Shown piece after piece: positions 63,384-64,000 of a stretch of 64,000 bases of DNA. The stretch is taken from the NCBI RefSeq assembly GCF_900327775.1, contig NZ_OUMZ01000005.1, positions 434,001-498,000 on the forward strand. Direction: 5' to 3'. Each line of letters opens with the position of its first letter. The first letter of the stretch is position 1. The notes beneath the pieces were generated by a model. That model was given only the letters and a program-made list of their open reading frames with translations, was not told where the DNA came from and did not search any database. Origin of the DNA: Roseovarius sp. EL26. Lineage in GTDB: Bacteria; Pseudomonadota; Alphaproteobacteria; Rhodobacterales; Rhodobacteraceae. Made by a program: the position numbers and the translations under genes.

Positions 63384-64000
63384 ATGAATATTCAGAAACT
63401 GGCGTCATTCACGCAAAATGGTCAAGGCGGCAATCCCGCAGGTGTTGTGATACAGGATATCCTTCCTGACGTGTCGGATATGCAGCAAACAGCAGCTGAG
63501 GTTGGATATTCAGAAACGGTTTTTGCGGCCCCGCATCAGGGTGGGTTTCGGACACGGTACTTTGCGCCGCAACAAGAAGTGCCTTTTTGTGGTCACGCGA
63601 CCATCGCGCTGGGGGCGGCATTGGGGCAGGCGTTTGGGGCCAAAGGCTATGATCTGATCCTGAACGAAACCTCAATTTCTGTTTCAGCATACCGCGAAGG
63701 TGATGACTGGGGCGCAAAACTGATTTCTCCTCCGACCAAACATCAACCTGTTCCGCCCAACACACTAGAGGCGTTTTTGCAGCTGTTCGGGATTTCAGAA
63801 ACTGATCTTGACCCAGAGATTGCCCCGGCTTGGATTCATGGTGGCGCTGATCATTTACTATTGCCGTTGGCGCGGCACGATCTACTGCGCGACATGTCAT
63901 ATGATTTTGATGCCGGTGCGGCGTTGATGCAGGCTCATGATCTGGTCACAGTCAATCTGATCTGGCGTGAGAACCCAACGCAGATCCATAGCCGCAACGC
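63384..64000 (+). CDS. PhzF family isomerase/epimerase-like protein, 3' end beyond window
   Basis: A frame open from ATG 63384 (RBS AGGAGGG) to the window end, at least 205 residues, no stop. The N-terminus matches PhzF: KLASFTQNGQGGNPAGVV, then VGYSETVFAAP, and FAPQQEVPFCGHATIALGAAL around the catalytic Cys region. PhzF enzymes isomerise or epimerise amino acid-derived small molecules such as trans-2,3-dihydro-3-hydroxyanthranilate; the role here is unknown. Because it runs off the edge it has no stop in the window. Confidence 0.85.
   Translation, partial: MNIQKLASFTQNGQGGNPAGVVIQDILPDVSDMQQTAAEVGYSETVFAAPHQGGFRTRYFAPQQEVPFCGHATIALGAALGQAFGAKGYDLILNETSISVSAYREGDDWGAKLISPPTKHQPVPPNTLEAFLQLFGISETDLDPEIAPAWIHGGADHLLLPLARHDLLRDMSYDFDAGAALMQAHDLVTVNLIWRENPTQIHSRN

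Noticed and set aside
1..64000. Prophage, insertion sequence, CRISPR array or tRNA-linked island
   Set aside because: No integrase, transposase, regularly spaced direct repeats or tRNA-like cloverleaf was found on either strand by reading; the dynamin region shows no clear integration boundary.

Overview
The window looks like a chromosomal segment of a marine alphaproteobacterium of the Rhodobacteraceae (Roseobacter group). The grounds are its moderate GC content, tightly overlapping ATGA/GTGA gene junctions, and a gene set typical of that group: TAXI-type TRAP transporter, class III aminotransferases close to taurine-pyruvate enzymes, a demethylating FAD/GcvT dehydrogenase with a BKACE partner, a LysE/Lrp pair, and a ribosomal L25 with a long acidic tail. 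This assignment comes from family recognition, not a database search. I saw no tRNA, rRNA, CRISPR array, insertion sequence or prophage gene.

Layout. Positions 1-8.6 kb: rsmI (cut by the window edge), yraN, gshB, an HSL-type hydrolase, comM/yifB, panB-panC, a secreted unknown and a YcaQ-like glycosylase. 8.6-11.5 kb: an SDR and the GDP-fucose pair gmd-fcl. 11.5-21.2 kb: a small membrane protein, a monooxygenase-fold protein facing its MarR regulator, kdsD, trhO, pncA, a UDG-fold protein, an SseB-like protein, a lipoprotein, dapA and a soluble lytic transglycosylase.

21.2-37.9 kb is the unusual part. The first operon (21590-31043) encodes four dynamin-type GTPases arranged as a duplicated large/small pair. 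Between the pairs lie a Roadblock/LC7-like protein and an unrecognised protein, and another unrecognised protein leads the operon. A terminator and an AT-rich gap separate it from a second operon on the same strand (31379-37876). That operon encodes a transmembrane Ser/Thr kinase with PDZ-like periplasmic repeats, an FHA protein, a PP2C phosphatase, and two secreted proteins that join a LysM domain to an amino-acid-type solute-binding fold. I infer that the two operons may form one envelope-sensing and membrane-remodelling system: cell-wall-anchored sensors, kinase/phosphatase/FHA relay, dynamin-like effectors. No T6SS structural gene is present.

38-64 kb returns to metabolism: accA, a racemase-family protein, LysE with its Lrp regulator, a probable taurine-pyruvate aminotransferase, a saccharopine-dehydrogenase-like/DUF4166 protein with a DCC protein, a TAXI-TRAP-UspA uptake operon, and an RpiR regulator divergent from an operon of dehydrogenase, BKACE and aminotransferase. 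Then come msrB-msrA, glutaminase, an Lrp regulator facing an MFS carrier, pth, rplY, lldD, a membrane protein, trpA, and a PhzF-like gene cut by the right edge. Several hairpin terminators, three regulatory-looking inverted repeats, two TGTACA repeat clusters and one candidate structured RNA fill the gaps.
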